Source: Vibrio sp. RE88
GTDB taxonomy: Bacteria; Pseudomonadota; Gammaproteobacteria; Enterobacterales; Vibrionaceae
Reading direction: 5' to 3'
NCBI RefSeq assembly: GCF_013113835.1
Contig: NZ_VTYQ01000001.1
Span: 372,001 to 436,000 of the forward strand
Length of the DNA: 64,000 nt
The notes beneath the pieces were generated by a model. It made no database searches, was not told where the DNA came from, and was given only the letters and a program-made list of their open reading frames with translations. A program made the position numbers and the translations under genes. Positions 25,510 to 35,408 of this stretch are shown here, in pieces (positions within the stretch are counted from its first letter, which is position 1; every line of letters starts with the position of its first letter).

Positions 25510-26817
25510 ATGGATCCACATATCACGGAGTGGTTGAATCTGGCGATTCGCTGGGTTCACATGATAGTCGGGATCGCCTGGATTGGCGCATCGTTTTACT
25601 TTGTTTGGTTGGAGAACAATCTAAACCGCGTTAACCCGAAAACTGGCCTGTCAGGCGACCTGTGGGCGATTCATGGCGGTGGTATCTACCACCTTGAAAA
25701 GTACAAACTTGCGCCACCAGAAATGCCAGAGCACCTGCACTGGTTTAAATGGGAAGCATACTTCACTTGGATTACCGGTGTGTTGCTACTGGCGGTTGTT
25801 TATTACCTCAACGCAGAAATCTATCTGATTGCACCGGGCTCTGGCCTGTCACCTACCACTGCTATTGCGATTGGTGTGGGTGCGTTAGTCGCGGGCTGGT
25901 TCATTTACGATCTCTTGTGTGATTCGCCTTTAGGCAAAACCCCGATGTTGCTGGGACTGGTTCTGTTTGTGCTGCTTGTTGGTGCGACCTACGGACTGGC
26001 TCAGGTCTTCAGTGGCCGTGGTGCTTACATCCACGTTGGTGCCATCATAGGTACTATCATGGTGGGTAACGTTTTCCGCGTTATCATGCCAGCGCAGCGC
26101 AATCTGGTGAGTGCGATTGAAGAAAACCGCGAACCGGACCCGGCACTGCCAGCGAAAGGCTTACTGCGTTCTCGCCACAACAACTACCTAACATTGCCTG
26201 TACTGTTCATCATGATCAGTAACCACTTCCCGAGCACTTACGGTTCGGAGTACAACTGGGCGATTCTAGCGGGTCTGGCGATCTTCAGTATTCTAGTACG
26301 ACACTACTTCAACACACGTCATGGCAGTCAGAAATTTGCTTGGACGATCCCTGTGGCGGCGTTGGGTATGATCACGTTGGCATTTGTGACTTCTCCTTAT
26401 GCGAACCGACCAGCAGCGCCAGTGGCGAAAGCACCAGTCGTACAACAGCAGGCTGCGCCTGTTGCCGAAGCCGCAACAACAGAAGCAAGTGAAACCGCAT
26501 CGGCATCAACCACTGAGCAGGCTCCTCAGGAGCAAGCAGCATCTACAACAGGTGGTGTCAGCTTTGCCGAAGTGAACAAGGTCATTCAGGAGCGCTGCTC
26601 TGTATGTCACTCTGCCACGCCAACGCACGCAGCATTTGCGGTTGCGCCTGGAGGCGTTGTACTGGATACCCCTGAAGAGATCTTAACGAACGTTCCACGC
26701 ATCATTTCTCAGTCCGTTGCGACTAAAGTGATGCCGCTGGGCAACCTTACTCAGATGACTGATGAGGAACGATCCCTTATCGGAGTTTGGGTGGAACAAG
26801 GTGCAGTTATCCAATAA
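25510..26817 (+). CDS. puuD: Membrane urate hydroxylase with fused cytochrome c domain
   Basis: 435 residues, GGAG 8 bases before the ATG. Eight or so membrane helices with the PuuD/DUF989 pattern: NLAIRWVHMIVGIAWIGASFYFVWLENNL, HGGGIYHLEKYK, HWFKWEAYFTWITG. A low-complexity Ala/Pro/Thr/Glu linker (about 300-350) leads to a C-terminal c-type haem motif C363-S-V-C366-H367. PuuD-type enzymes oxidise urate to 5-hydroxyisourate and pass electrons to the respiratory chain through the haem, avoiding the H2O2 made by soluble uricase. Last gene of the operon; a terminator follows at 26922. Confidence 0.95.
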   Translation: MDPHITEWLNLAIRWVHMIVGIAWIGASFYFVWLENNLNRVNPKTGLSGDLWAIHGGGIYHLEKYKLAPPEMPEHLHWFKWEAYFTWITGVLLLAVVYYLNAEIYLIAPGSGLSPTTAIAIGVGALVAGWFIYDLLCDSPLGKTPMLLGLVLFVLLVGATYGLAQVFSGRGAYIHVGAIIGTIMVGNVFRVIMPAQRNLVSAIEENREPDPALPAKGLLRSRHNNYLTLPVLFIMISNHFPSTYGSEYNWAILAGLAIFSILVRHYFNTRHGSQKFAWTIPVAALGMITLAFVTSPYANRPAAPVAKAPVVQQQAAPVAEAATTEASETASASTTEQAPQEQAASTTGGVSFAEVNKVIQERCSVCHSATPTHAAFAVAPGGVVLDTPEEILTNVPRIISQSVATKVMPLGNLTQMTDEERSLIGVWVEQGAVIQ

Positions 26818-27161
26818 CTGTCCTTGCGGGACTGAGTGTCAGCCTGACTTCCTGTCATCCTATGTTCAGGCTGACATAGACTCCTCATTCCCAGCTGTCT
26901 CCAGACAGTGTATTTCCCTTTCCCCGGAACTTGTTCCGGGGTTTTTTATAGGTGTTAAGAAGCAAGAAATGCAAGGTTGTTGAAGTTGTGATGTTTATCT
27001 TCAATCAACGCATGCAGAAATTTCGGCTGTGCTACGTTTACTATTGATAGGTAACGTATTAGTCGTAGATAAAAGGCTGAGAGCGACATTTCTACCTTCT
27101 TTCTCTTTTCGCGGGCTCATTAGATGGGCTCTACATTGGTCAATCACAAAAGGAATTAGAT
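26818..27161 (+). other. Intergenic region between puuD and the chemoreceptor gene
   Basis: It holds a strong terminator at 26922-26947 (next entry). The remaining bases must contain the chemoreceptor promoter; no TTGTATACAA-type operator was seen here. Confidence 0.5.
26922..26947 (+). terminator. Rho-independent terminator of the puuE-puuD operon
   Basis: CCCCGGAAC, a two-base loop, GTTCCGGGG, then TTTTTT. Confidence 0.88.
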
Positions 27162-29084
27162 GTGACGAAATTAGCCATCAGCATCAGACACAAAACCATA
27201 CTGGCAACAGTATTGGCTGTGGTTCTGGTGATCATCGTACTGATCAGTACCACCGTTAGCCAAGGTCGTAAGATCATTCTCGACCAAACTTATTCACAGC
27301 AGCTTCCGGCGTCGCTGGGAGAGGTGAGCAATAAAATTAAGCTTGAGCTGGAGAAACCGCTGGTTATCGCAGATGTGATGTCAGAGCTTTCCCAGCTGAC
27401 CGAATTTACCGGAGAAGGCAGTGCACAAATCGTCGATATCCTTAGCCGTATCAAGCAACAGTTCGGTGCACTGACGGCGTTCTACGTCAATACCGTTGAT
27501 AGTAGCTACTACATTCCGACTGGCAAATTGAAAGACATGTCGGCGCAGTCTAATGATGACCAATGGTTTTACGGTTTTCTCGCCAGTGATAAGAAGGTCG
27601 AGCTATCGATTGATGTCGATGACGCTTCGGGTGTCGCGACCGTTTTTGTCAACCATGTGGTGATGCAGCAGGGCAAACGTATTGGTGTCACCGGGATTGG
27701 CCTGTCGCTACAAAACATGGGGAAAACCGTCGCCAACTACTCACTGGGTGAACAAGGTCAGCTGATGCTGGTCGACAATCAAGGCATCGTGAAAATTCAT
27801 GCCGATGCCAACCAAGTGGGTAAATCACTCAACGATTTGCAGCTACGAGAATTGGCAACGGAGCTGGGCAAACTCAGTGACACAGATTCGCATATTATTG
27901 AAGCTGAAGTGAATGGCAGCGCCATGATTGTCGGGTTTATTGCCTTACCAGAGCTAGGTTGGACATTGGTTTCTCTCCAGCCCCAAAGTGAAGTGCTGTC
28001 GGAGCTGAATCAGTTTATTCAGACCATGACTTACATCGGTGTGGTGGTGGCCTTACTCTTTATTGTCATCAGTGCTTATATGACCAACACGCTGCTCAAG
28101 CCATTGACGACCACTGCAGATTTGCTGCTGGAAATCGGTGGTGGTGGCGGTGACTTGACGCAAAGGCTGGATGAAAGCCGTAATGACGAAGTCGGCAGTA
28201 TTGCTCGTGGTTACAACCAGTTTGTCGCCTACATGGGTAATGTCTTGCAAGAGATCGACCGCTCGCGCGCTGATTTAGTAGCGACCATTGATCATATTGA
28301 TTCTCAAGCCAGTGAGATGAAACATCAGATCCAAGGTCAGGAGCAGAACATTGACCAAGTTGCGACTGCGATCCATGAAATGAGCGCCAGCTCGGAAGAG
28401 ATCGCCAGTAATGCCAATAACACGTCAGACAATGTGCAGCAGGCGACAGTAGAAGTGAAGCATGGTTTGTCATCGGTCAGTGACACATTTGCTCATACTG
28501 AAGCAATGAGTCGACAGCTGGATCAGAGTAGTCAGAGTATTGAGAAGCTTTCCAGCGATATCAACGCCATTGATACGGTACTGGATGTGATCAGCGGCGT
28601 GTCGGAACAAACCAATTTGCTGGCACTCAATGCGGCGATAGAAGCAGCTCGTGCAGGCGATCAGGGGAGAGGATTTGCAGTGGTGGCCGATGAAGTTCGC
28701 ACCTTAGCATCACGTACTCAGGATTCAGCCAGCGAAATCCGCACCATTATCGAAAATCTGCAGAGCCTCAGCGATACGGTAGTGAAAGAAGTTGGCCAGA
28801 GCCACAGCACCGGTAAAGCGTGTTTAACCGCCGCTCAGGCTTCTGAGAAGCATTTAGAGTCGATCAATCAGTTTGTGGATGAGATTCACCAACTGAGTAG
28901 TCAGACCGCCACCGCGACCAATGAGCAGTCTCAGGTTATCAATGAAATTGCTCCGCATGTTTCGAGTATTGCTGATGTGGCACGCAGCAACACTGAAATG
29001 GTCAATCAAACCTCCCATCATTGTGCCGATCTGAAAGACAATGTGAACTCTCTCAGCCAACTGGTGGCCAAGTTCAAGTTCTAA
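27162..29084 (+). CDS. Methyl-accepting chemotaxis protein with dCache-type sensor
   Basis: 640 residues from a GTG start with AAAGGAA 6-8 bases upstream. TM1 about 13-32, an extracytoplasmic dCache_1-like sensor about 35-280 ([18 protein letters not shown] and [12 protein letters not shown] are typical), TM2 about 285-308, HAMP about 308-365, then the signalling domain with the hairpin [18 protein letters not shown]. No C-terminal CheR pentapeptide is seen. Immediately downstream of the urate-pathway operon, on the same strand but behind its terminator. Purine-sensing dCache receptors (for example McpH of Pseudomonas putida) are known, so a purine ligand is a fair guess. Confidence 0.92.
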   Translation: MTKLAISIRHKTILATVLAVVLVIIVLISTTVSQGRKIILDQTYSQQLPASLGEVSNKIKLELEKPLVIADVMSELSQLTEFTGEGSAQIVDILSRIKQQFGALTAFYVNTVDSSYYIPTGKLKDMSAQSNDDQWFYGFLASDKKVELSIDVDDASGVATVFVNHVVMQQGKRIGVTGIGLSLQNMGKTVANYSLGEQGQLMLVDNQGIVKIHADANQVGKSLNDLQLRELATELGKLSDTDSHIIEAEVNGSAMIVGFIALPELGWTLVSLQPQSEVLSELNQFIQTMTYIGVVVALLFIVISAYMTNTLLKPLTTTADLLLEIGGGGGDLTQRLDESRNDEVGSIARGYNQFVAYMGNVLQEIDRSRADLVATIDHIDSQASEMKHQIQGQEQNIDQVATAIHEMSASSEEIASNANNTSDNVQQATVEVKHGLSSVSDTFAHTEAMSRQLDQSSQSIEKLSSDINAIDTVLDVISGVSEQTNLLALNAAIEAARAGDQGRGFAVVADEVRTLASRTQDSASEIRTIIENLQSLSDTVVKEVGQSHSTGKACLTAAQASEKHLESINQFVDEIHQLSSQTATATNEQSQVINEIAPHVSSIADVARSNTEMVNQTSHHCADLKDNVNSLSQLVAKFKF

Positions 29085-29090
29085 CTCATA

Positions 29091-29115
29091 AGGCGGCCAC
29101 AGGGCCGCTTTTTTA
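29091..29115 (+). terminator. Rho-independent terminator of the chemoreceptor gene
   Basis: GCGGCC, a short loop, GGCCGC and TTTTTT, right after the stop codon. Confidence 0.85.
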
Positions 29116-29122
29116 TTGGAGG

Positions 29123-29788
29123 CTAGGGATCGTTACGGTAGCCGGGCAGATAGATGGGCTCCTGCTGGTAAGCCTCATCTAGCCATTCTCTTACGTATGG
29201 GCGATTGAGAAGTTCACTGAACCAACGTTGGGTATAAGGCCATCGCTCATCGGCCTCAAGGTGAGAAGAAAAACGCATTACCGATGGCAGCAGCATAATG
29301 TCGGCGATGGAAAACTCTCCCACCAAGTACTGCCCACCGTACTCGTTAATGGTGTCGTTCCAGAGCTGATAAATGGCTTCAATTTGCGCTGTCTCATCTT
29401 GGCTCAGCGCTTTTTTGTCCGGATAAAATGCACTTTCAAACGATAAGGCTGAGCAGACACGGCCAAAAGTGGAATGCTGCCAGGCGGTAAACGATCTGGC
29501 TTTGGCCCGTGCGCCAATGTCCCCTGGCCACAAACTGTCTTCACCGAGTTCACTGGCGTATTCAGCGATCGCCAGTGAGTCAAAAATGATCAGGCCATCA
29601 TCATCCAGCACGGGTACTGCTGCGGGTGGAGAGAAGGTGCCGATATGCTGCAGGTTTTCCCAACGTTGCGGGCGGCGGATATCGATAATCCGCTCTTCAA
29701 AAGGAATCCCCTGTTCTTTTAACGCCAACCAAGCCCTGAATGCCCAGCTAGAGGCATTGCGATTACCACTGTAGAGAATGCGTTTCAT
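29123..29788 (-). CDS. Glutathione S-transferase family protein
   Basis: 221 residues. The N-terminal thioredoxin fold begins KRILYSGNRNASSWAFRAWLAL, with the PAAVPVLDDDGLIIFDSLAI glutathione-gamma-Glu site (cis-Pro and Ser-Leu near 56-72). The C-terminal helical domain (about 90-210) includes FSIADIMLLPSV, the N-capping SxxD motif. The active Ser/Tyr near 12-13 (SS) suggests a serine-type GST. Its substrate is unknown. It is divergent from an Lrp/AsnC regulator. Confidence 0.87.
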   Translation of the reverse strand: MKRILYSGNRNASSWAFRAWLALKEQGIPFEERIIDIRRPQRWENLQHIGTFSPPAAVPVLDDDGLIIFDSLAIAEYASELGEDSLWPGDIGARAKARSFTAWQHSTFGRVCSALSFESAFYPDKKALSQDETAQIEAIYQLWNDTINEYGGQYLVGEFSIADIMLLPSVMRFSSHLEADERWPYTQRWFSELLNRPYVREWLDEAYQQEPIYLPGYRNDP

Positions 29789-29910
29789 GTTGCGTCCTTT
29801 CTGATGATGATGGCTCTATTATAAGATTGCCCCGCTGCTGGTTCGCTTGAATATCGACATATAAACGCCTATAAAAAGGCGTATATCTTCATTTAACGCG
29901 GAATAATGGC

Positions 29911-30363
29911 ATGGATGCTTTTGATCATCACATTCTTCGAGCGCTTCAAAACAACAGTCGCATCAGCAGTGAAGTGTTGGGTGCTGAGATTGGTTTATCC
30001 CCCTCGGCCTGTCAGCGGCGGATTAAAAAACTCAAACAACAAGGGGTGATCAAGCAAGAAGTGGCGGTGCTGGATGCAGCTCAACTACCGGGATTCATCA
30101 CCACATTGGTGGATATCACTTTGGAGCGTGGCGGAGAAACCGCGCTGGATGAGTTTATTCGCGCGCTTGAAGCCGAACCGCAGGTTCAGCAGTTCTATTA
30201 CGTAGCGGGTGACGTGGATTTTGTCGTCATTGTGGTCACTCAGGATATGAAGGCTTATGACGCACTGTCGAGGCGCCTGTTTATGTCCAACCAAAATATC
30301 AAAAAGTTTTCGACCAAGGTGGTGATCCAACCGGGAAAAGTGAGCCTCGAACTCCCTGTGTGA
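29911..30363 (+). CDS. Lrp/AsnC-family transcriptional regulator
   Basis: 150 residues. N-terminal helix-turn-helix DHHILRALQNNSRISSEVLGAEIGLSPSACQRRIKKLKQQG, then a RAM domain (about 65-140) with the FYYVAGDVDFVVIV ligand-binding strand. Short proteins of this size regulate a single neighbouring operon. Its 122-bp divergent spacing from the GST gene makes that gene the likely target. Confidence 0.92.
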   Translation: MDAFDHHILRALQNNSRISSEVLGAEIGLSPSACQRRIKKLKQQGVIKQEVAVLDAAQLPGFITTLVDITLERGGETALDEFIRALEAEPQVQQFYYVAGDVDFVVIVVTQDMKAYDALSRRLFMSNQNIKKFSTKVVIQPGKVSLELPV

Positions 30364-30476
30364 AAACAACAGCTTTTGTTGCCGCTTCAAGGGCTTGAAG
30401 GGGCGCTTAGTGAATCCTTGTCTATAATGATAAGAATGTAAATTACATCTTAATCAATAGATACCAGAGGTTTCCT

Positions 30477-30971
30477 ATGTGTCGCACTATGCTGGTCAGT
30501 ATCCTTAGCCTTATGTTCACCTACAACGCTTTTGCGTTGCCCACCCCCGAAGGTGAACCGATCTTGTGGGTATCAGGAAAGATCAGCCAGTCCAACGCTG
30601 AAAATGGTGTGGAGTTTGATCAAGCCATGATTGCTAAATTGGATCAGGGTGTGATTAAAACGAGCAATCATGTGGTGGATCAAGTGATGACTTATCAAGG
30701 CCCAAAGCTGACCAGCTTGCTGGATTTCGTCGGTGCAAAGGGGACCGCGGTCAAAGTGATTGCGTGGGACGAATACGTTAAGACGATATCGATCGCGGAC
30801 ATTGAAAAGTACGGGGTGTTGCTCGCCACCCATGAAGATGGCGTCAAGATGACCATCGATGGTAAAGGGCCATTTTTTGTTGTCTTTCCATTTTCCGACT
30901 ATCCAGAATTACAAAACGACTTCTATTACAGCTTCTCCGTCTGGCAAGTTAGAGAGATTGTCGTCGAGTAA
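30477..30971 (+). CDS. Exported SUOX-fold (molybdopterin oxidoreductase domain-like) small protein
   Basis: 164 residues; AGAGG is 7 bases before the ATG. A signal peptide ends near residue 20 (SLMFTYNAFA). The mature part resembles a single oxidoreductase molybdopterin-binding (PF00174-like) domain: LTSLLDFVGAKGT, VKVIAWDEYVKTISIADIEKYG, MTIDGKGPFFVVFPFSDYP. It lacks the conserved Cys that binds molybdenum, so it is probably a sensor or scaffold, not an enzyme. Its last base is the first base of the next gene's start, so it is tightly coupled to the hybrid kinase. Likely a periplasmic partner of that kinase. Confidence 0.78.
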   Translation: MCRTMLVSILSLMFTYNAFALPTPEGEPILWVSGKISQSNAENGVEFDQAMIAKLDQGVIKTSNHVVDQVMTYQGPKLTSLLDFVGAKGTAVKVIAWDEYVKTISIADIEKYGVLLATHEDGVKMTIDGKGPFFVVFPFSDYPELQNDFYYSFSVWQVREIVVE

Positions 30972-33091
30972 TGGCTATGAAAGCACACTTGAGGGAAAAG
31001 AGCCGCCGCTACTTCGTGGCGACCATTGCGACTCTGTGTACCGTGTTGATATGCGTGATTGTGTATGTGTTTTACTCTCTGGCAGAGATAAAAAACATCT
31101 CACCGGATCCGTACGTCACCATTATTAACAACAACATATCGGTGAAGACCAAACTGCTGTCGGTCAAAACGGAAATCTTGCAGTATTCACTTAATAAAAG
31201 CAGCAAAGGGCTGTCCAATCTTAAGTTTAAAGCGCGTGTCTATAAGTCGAGCATTATGCAGGACTTACTGTCTGAAAGAACCAATAAAGTCCATGAAAAG
31301 TTTGGTGATGTAGAGGAACTCAGAGAGGTCGTCGCGCAGATTGATTCGTTTTTTGACATGGTGAATCGAATGGAGGCTGATCTCTCTACTGATCACGTTC
31401 TTATCTATCTCGACAGCGTCTATTCCCGTCTCAATGTCTATCTGGCAGGGTTTGTGTCAGAAGTTCAGCGTAGTCAGAGCCAATTTAATCGTTACAAAGA
31501 GAGCTTTTACGATCGGCAATACGTCTATCTTGGCATTATTTTGGTGTGCTCCATGCTGATGACTGGGGTGATCTCTCGCATGTACCTCAGTCAGACTCGT
31601 TTGAGTAGCGACTTGTCTGACCGCACCAAAGTGATGGAGGAAGCGAAGAAAAGTGCCGAGCAGAGCTCCGTGGCGAAAGCGAGATTTTTAGCCAACATGT
31701 CTCATGAAATGCGTACACCGCTCAATGCCATCATCGGCCTGAGTCAAAAAGAGTACTATGAGGGCTCTGATGAGCAGACCCGTCAGTTTCTTTCGATGAT
31801 TAATCGCTCAGGCGACCACTTACTTAAGCTGATCAACAATGTGCTTGATTTGAGCAAGATTGAGCAGGGTAAATCCAAGCTCGAGCAGGAGGATTTCTAT
31901 CTCAGTGAGCTGGTGGATATTTCGAAAACCGTGTTTATCAATTTTGATAAAAAGCATGACGTTGAGGTGTTTTTCTCTCTATCACTGGAGAGTAATTTTA
32001 AAATCCGATCGGACCGCACCAAGTTAGTACAGATCATCAATAACCTGGGTTATAACGCGATTAAGTTTACGGCCAGTGGCTACGTCGATATTAACGTCGC
32101 TTTGCGCCGTGAAGGGCAGTCCGGACAGTTGATCATCACGGTGAAGGACACTGGGATTGGTATGGCAGCGGAGCAACTGGAGAAGGTGTTTCAGGAGTTT
32201 ACCCAAGGAGACGACTCGATTACCCGCAAGTATGGCGGTACCGGACTGGGCTTGTCTATCTGCCAATCTTTGGCTTCCTTACTTGGCGGCACTATCGATG
32301 TTCGCAGTGTGCCTGATGCTGGCAGTGAATTTACGGTCGATATTCCTGTTGAGATTGTTGAAGACAAGCCACTGATGAGTGCCAGTCGCCTCCTTCCTTC
32401 AGTGCGTGTCGTTTCAGAAAATCATTACGCCGCCGAGTTGATCACATCAGAATTGCAGCAGTTGGGTTTGTACGATCCGGAAGGGGAGGTCAGTTTATGC
32501 TTTCTCAGCCATGACGGAATAGAAGACGACATCCTTCACATCCAAAAGCAATCGAATGGGCCGATTATCGTGTATGGCAACATCAATACCCACCCTTCAG
32601 TGATGGACAACCTGTCATTACTAAGTAAACCCTATGATCTGTTTAGTTTAATCCAGTGCCTAGAAGATAAAGGGCAAACTCATCAGCAAGCAGAACAAGT
32701 CCCGACGGCGGAACGCAATGGCGGTCTGTCTGTCATGGTGGTTGAAGACATTCGTATGAATCAGATTGTGGCAGCTAAGATGCTGATGACGTTGGAGGCG
32801 CAGGTCACCACTGCTAATAATGGTCAGGAGTGTTTGGACCTGCTGCATGAACAGCACTTTGACATTATCTTTATGGATATCCAAATGCCCGTGATGGATG
32901 GCCTTGAAGCGCTGCGTCAAATCAAACAACGCAACCTTGCGCCAGATACGGCCATTATCGCCCTAACCGCCAACACCTTTGAGAGTGACGTTCAGAACTA
33001 TTTGCAGCAGGGCTTTGATAACGTGTTGCCTAAGCCATTTAAACTTGATTGGTTACGGGGAATGCTGAATAAGTATTGTGCCAGTTGCTAA
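30971..33091 (+). CDS. Hybrid sensor histidine kinase/response regulator
   Basis: 706 residues. TM1 14-37, periplasmic sensor about 38-183 (helical, no named fold), TM2 184-204. HisKA has H245 in ANMSHEMRTPL, then HATPase with N box NLGYNAIKFT, DTGIGMA, and GGTGLGLSIC. A degenerate receiver-like segment lies about 395-500. The C-terminal receiver begins near 587 with phospho-acceptor D636 and K688. No Hpt domain, so a separate phosphotransfer protein is needed. The start codon overlaps the stop of the SUOX-like gene by one base, and the two proteins probably act as one sensing unit. Confidence 0.92.
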   Translation: MAMKAHLREKSRRYFVATIATLCTVLICVIVYVFYSLAEIKNISPDPYVTIINNNISVKTKLLSVKTEILQYSLNKSSKGLSNLKFKARVYKSSIMQDLLSERTNKVHEKFGDVEELREVVAQIDSFFDMVNRMEADLSTDHVLIYLDSVYSRLNVYLAGFVSEVQRSQSQFNRYKESFYDRQYVYLGIILVCSMLMTGVISRMYLSQTRLSSDLSDRTKVMEEAKKSAEQSSVAKARFLANMSHEMRTPLNAIIGLSQKEYYEGSDEQTRQFLSMINRSGDHLLKLINNVLDLSKIEQGKSKLEQEDFYLSELVDISKTVFINFDKKHDVEVFFSLSLESNFKIRSDRTKLVQIINNLGYNAIKFTASGYVDINVALRREGQSGQLIITVKDTGIGMAAEQLEKVFQEFTQGDDSITRKYGGTGLGLSICQSLASLLGGTIDVRSVPDAGSEFTVDIPVEIVEDKPLMSASRLLPSVRVVSENHYAAELITSELQQLGLYDPEGEVSLCFLSHDGIEDDILHIQKQSNGPIIVYGNINTHPSVMDNLSLLSKPYDLFSLIQCLEDKGQTHQQAEQVPTAERNGGLSVMVVEDIRMNQIVAAKMLMTLEAQVTTANNGQECLDLLHEQHFDIIFMDIQMPVMDGLEALRQIKQRNLAPDTAIIALTANTFESDVQNYLQQGFDNVLPKPFKLDWLRGMLNKYCASC

Positions 33092-33097
33092 ACTAAA

Positions 33098-33131
33098 ACG
33101 CCCTTGCAATGAGTCGTCATTGCAAGGGCGT
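33098..33131 (-). terminator. Strong stem-loop between the hybrid kinase and guaD
   Basis: A 14-bp stem (CGCCCTTGCAATGA with TCATTGCAAGGGCG). A TTTTAGTTTAG tail follows it on the minus strand, so it terminates the xdhA-guaD operon; it may also stop the plus-strand gene. Confidence 0.85.
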
Positions 33132-33150
33132 GGTGTGTCTCAAAGAGAGA

Positions 33151-34488
33151 TTAGCTAGCAAACTTTTTTGCGTCGATGCGTCCTTCTGCATCATAGGCTT
33201 TCTCGCCATAGATGTATGTCTTAGAAACAGTGCGGTCATCGCCAAGGCTCATCAGCACAAACAGCTTTTCTTCCAAGGTTTTGGCCTGTTCCATACGGAA
33301 GCGCATCAGTTGCGTTGCGTGTAAATCCAGCACGACAAAGTCTGCTTCTTTACCCACTTCAAGGTTACCAATTTTGTCTTCAAGGTGGAGTGAACGTGCG
33401 CCGCCCAGTGTGGCTAAGAACAGCGATTTCAATGGGTGCAGTTTCTCCTGTTGAAGCTGCATGATCTTATACGCTTCACTCATCGTCTCAAGAATCGAGA
33501 AGCTGGTTCCGGCGCCGACATCGGTGCCCATACCTACGCGAACTCCATGCTCTTCCAGTTTAGGCAGCTTGAAGAGACCAGAACCGAGGAAAAGATTCGA
33601 TGTTGGACAGAAGGCAATTGCCGATTCAGTTTCTGCCAAACGCTGACATTCACAGTCAGAAAGATGAATGCCGTGAGCAAACACAGAGCGCTTATGCAGC
33701 AGACCGTAATGGTCGTAGACATCCAGATAAGAGTCGCGCTCTGGGAACAGCTCAAGTACCCATTCAATCTCTTTCTTGTTCTCTGAAAGGTGGGTATGCA
33801 TGTACACATCTGGGTATTCTTCCAGAAGTTTACCTACAGTCGCCAGCTGCTCAGGTGTGCTGGTTGGAGCGAAACGAGGCGTAACCGCATAAAGCAGTCG
33901 GCCTTTGTTATGCCATTTTTCAATCAGCTCTTTAGATGCTTCATAACCAGATTCTGGTGTATCGGTCAGGTAGTCTGGCGCGTTGCGGTCCATTAGGACT
34001 TTACCTGCGATCATACGCAAGTTGCGGCGCTCTGCCTCTTCAAAGAACACGTCGACCGACTCTTTATGTACCGTGCCAAACACCAATGCTGTGGTGGTGC
34101 CGTTACTCGCTAGCTCATTGAAGAACAGCTTCGCGACTTTATGCGCGTAAACCGGGTTTTTGAAGCGTCTTTCTTCTGGGAAGGTGTAGTTTTCTAACCA
34201 GTCGAGCAGTTGCTCACCGTAAGAGGCGATCATGCCGGTTTGCGGATAGTGAATATGGGTATCAATGAAACCCGATGTGATCAGTTTGTCTTCATATTCG
34301 GTGATGTTGAGATCGTTTGGCTGCCTTTTAAGCACCTCTTCTGTTTCACCGATATCAATGACGTGGCCATCTTCTACTACGAGAAGACCGTCGTCAAAAA
34401 ACTGATACGAGTTTTCCAGTCCGACGTCTTTTGGGTCAGCAATACTGTGCAGAAGGCTTGCACGATAAGCTTTGCGTTGAGTTGTCAT
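33151..34488 (-). CDS. guaD: Guanine deaminase
   Basis: 445 residues. The cog0402 amidohydrolase motifs are complete: GFIDTHIHYPQTGMI (metal-binding HxH), MHTHLSE, FAHGIHL and GTDVGAGTSFSI. PQTGMI and CPTSNLFLGSG are diagnostic of guanine deaminases. It converts guanine to xanthine, substrate of XdhAB. It is the last gene of the operon xdhA-xdhB-xdhC-guaD, starting 31 bp after xdhC, with a terminator at 33098. Confidence 0.95.
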   Translation of the reverse strand: MTTQRKAYRASLLHSIADPKDVGLENSYQFFDDGLLVVEDGHVIDIGETEEVLKRQPNDLNITEYEDKLITSGFIDTHIHYPQTGMIASYGEQLLDWLENYTFPEERRFKNPVYAHKVAKLFFNELASNGTTTALVFGTVHKESVDVFFEEAERRNLRMIAGKVLMDRNAPDYLTDTPESGYEASKELIEKWHNKGRLLYAVTPRFAPTSTPEQLATVGKLLEEYPDVYMHTHLSENKKEIEWVLELFPERDSYLDVYDHYGLLHKRSVFAHGIHLSDCECQRLAETESAIAFCPTSNLFLGSGLFKLPKLEEHGVRVGMGTDVGAGTSFSILETMSEAYKIMQLQQEKLHPLKSLFLATLGGARSLHLEDKIGNLEVGKEADFVVLDLHATQLMRFRMEQAKTLEEKLFVLMSLGDDRTVSKTYIYGEKAYDAEGRIDAKKFAS

Positions 34489-34519
34489 GTTTACTTCCTT
34501 TAAAGGCCCTCTTTCGGGG

Positions 34520-35371
34520 CTAGGCGATTTTCTCTTCCAATGATGAATCGCTCAGTTGTTCTTCTTTACTGTGTGGCGTAGGGCGCTTCTCTTCAAGCTC
34601 CATTCCCTGATAGTGTGCGATGAGTTCACCCGCAACCGATACCGCAATTTCAGCAGGATGTTTTCCATTCACCATGCTGATGCCAATTGGGCAAATCATC
34701 GTATTGATCTGTTGCTGGTTATAGCCGCGCTGCGCCAAACGCATGTCGAATTTTTTGCGTTTGGTTAGCGAACCTATCATGCCGAAATACACACTGTCGT
34801 CGCGATCAATGATGGCCTTGGCCAACTCAAAATCGAGTTGATGATTGTGTGTCATGACCAGATAGTAGCTGTTTGGTGACATGTCACGCACTTCAGCGAC
34901 CGGATCATCGCTCACCAGTTTGGTTACGTTACGAGGGAGTTCGTCAGGGAATACGTCTTCACGCTCATCAATCCAAGTGACACGGAAAGGGAGAGTCGAG
35001 ACGATATGTAAAAGGGCTTTGGCAACATGGCCAGCACCGAATACCACTAGATGTTTTTGCGCGGTTCCAATTGGCTCGAAGCTCAGTGTTGCCATTCCGC
35101 CACAACACTGACCTAAACGAGCCCCGAGATTAAAGCGCTCCACTTTCAGTGAACGTTCACCCGCGAGCAGCATTTCACGCGCCATTTTGGTGGCGATGTG
35201 CTCCAGATGACCACCACCAATGGTGGCAATCAAACGGTCGCGAGTGACCAACATTTTTGTGCCCGCATCCCGTGGCACTGAGCCACGGTCTTCCAATACG
35301 GTCACCATCACGCAAGGTTCACTGTTTTTCTCTAGCTGTGCCAGTTCATGAATCCAATTGTCCTTAAACAT
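34520..35371 (-). CDS. xdhC: Xanthine dehydrogenase accessory protein XdhC
   Basis: 283 residues. The N-terminal XdhC/CoxI domain contains VMVTVLEDRGSVPRDAGTKMLV and IGGGHLEHIA, and a conserved LGQCCGGMATLSFE (molybdenum cofactor-binding Cys pair). The C-terminal Rossmann domain starts VVFGAGHVAKALLHIV. It binds and sulfurates the molybdenum cofactor and inserts it into XdhB. The last about 25 residues are a charged tail. It is placed directly after xdhB with a 37-bp gap. Confidence 0.94.
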   Translation of the reverse strand: MFKDNWIHELAQLEKNSEPCVMVTVLEDRGSVPRDAGTKMLVTRDRLIATIGGGHLEHIATKMAREMLLAGERSLKVERFNLGARLGQCCGGMATLSFEPIGTAQKHLVVFGAGHVAKALLHIVSTLPFRVTWIDEREDVFPDELPRNVTKLVSDDPVAEVRDMSPNSYYLVMTHNHQLDFELAKAIIDRDDSVYFGMIGSLTKRKKFDMRLAQRGYNQQQINTMICPIGISMVNGKHPAEIAVSVAGELIAHYQGMELEEKRPTPHSKEEQLSDSSLEEKIA

Positions 35372-35408
35372 ACGTCTCTCCTTGAACGGTAAACCCTTGA
35401 ATAACCGC

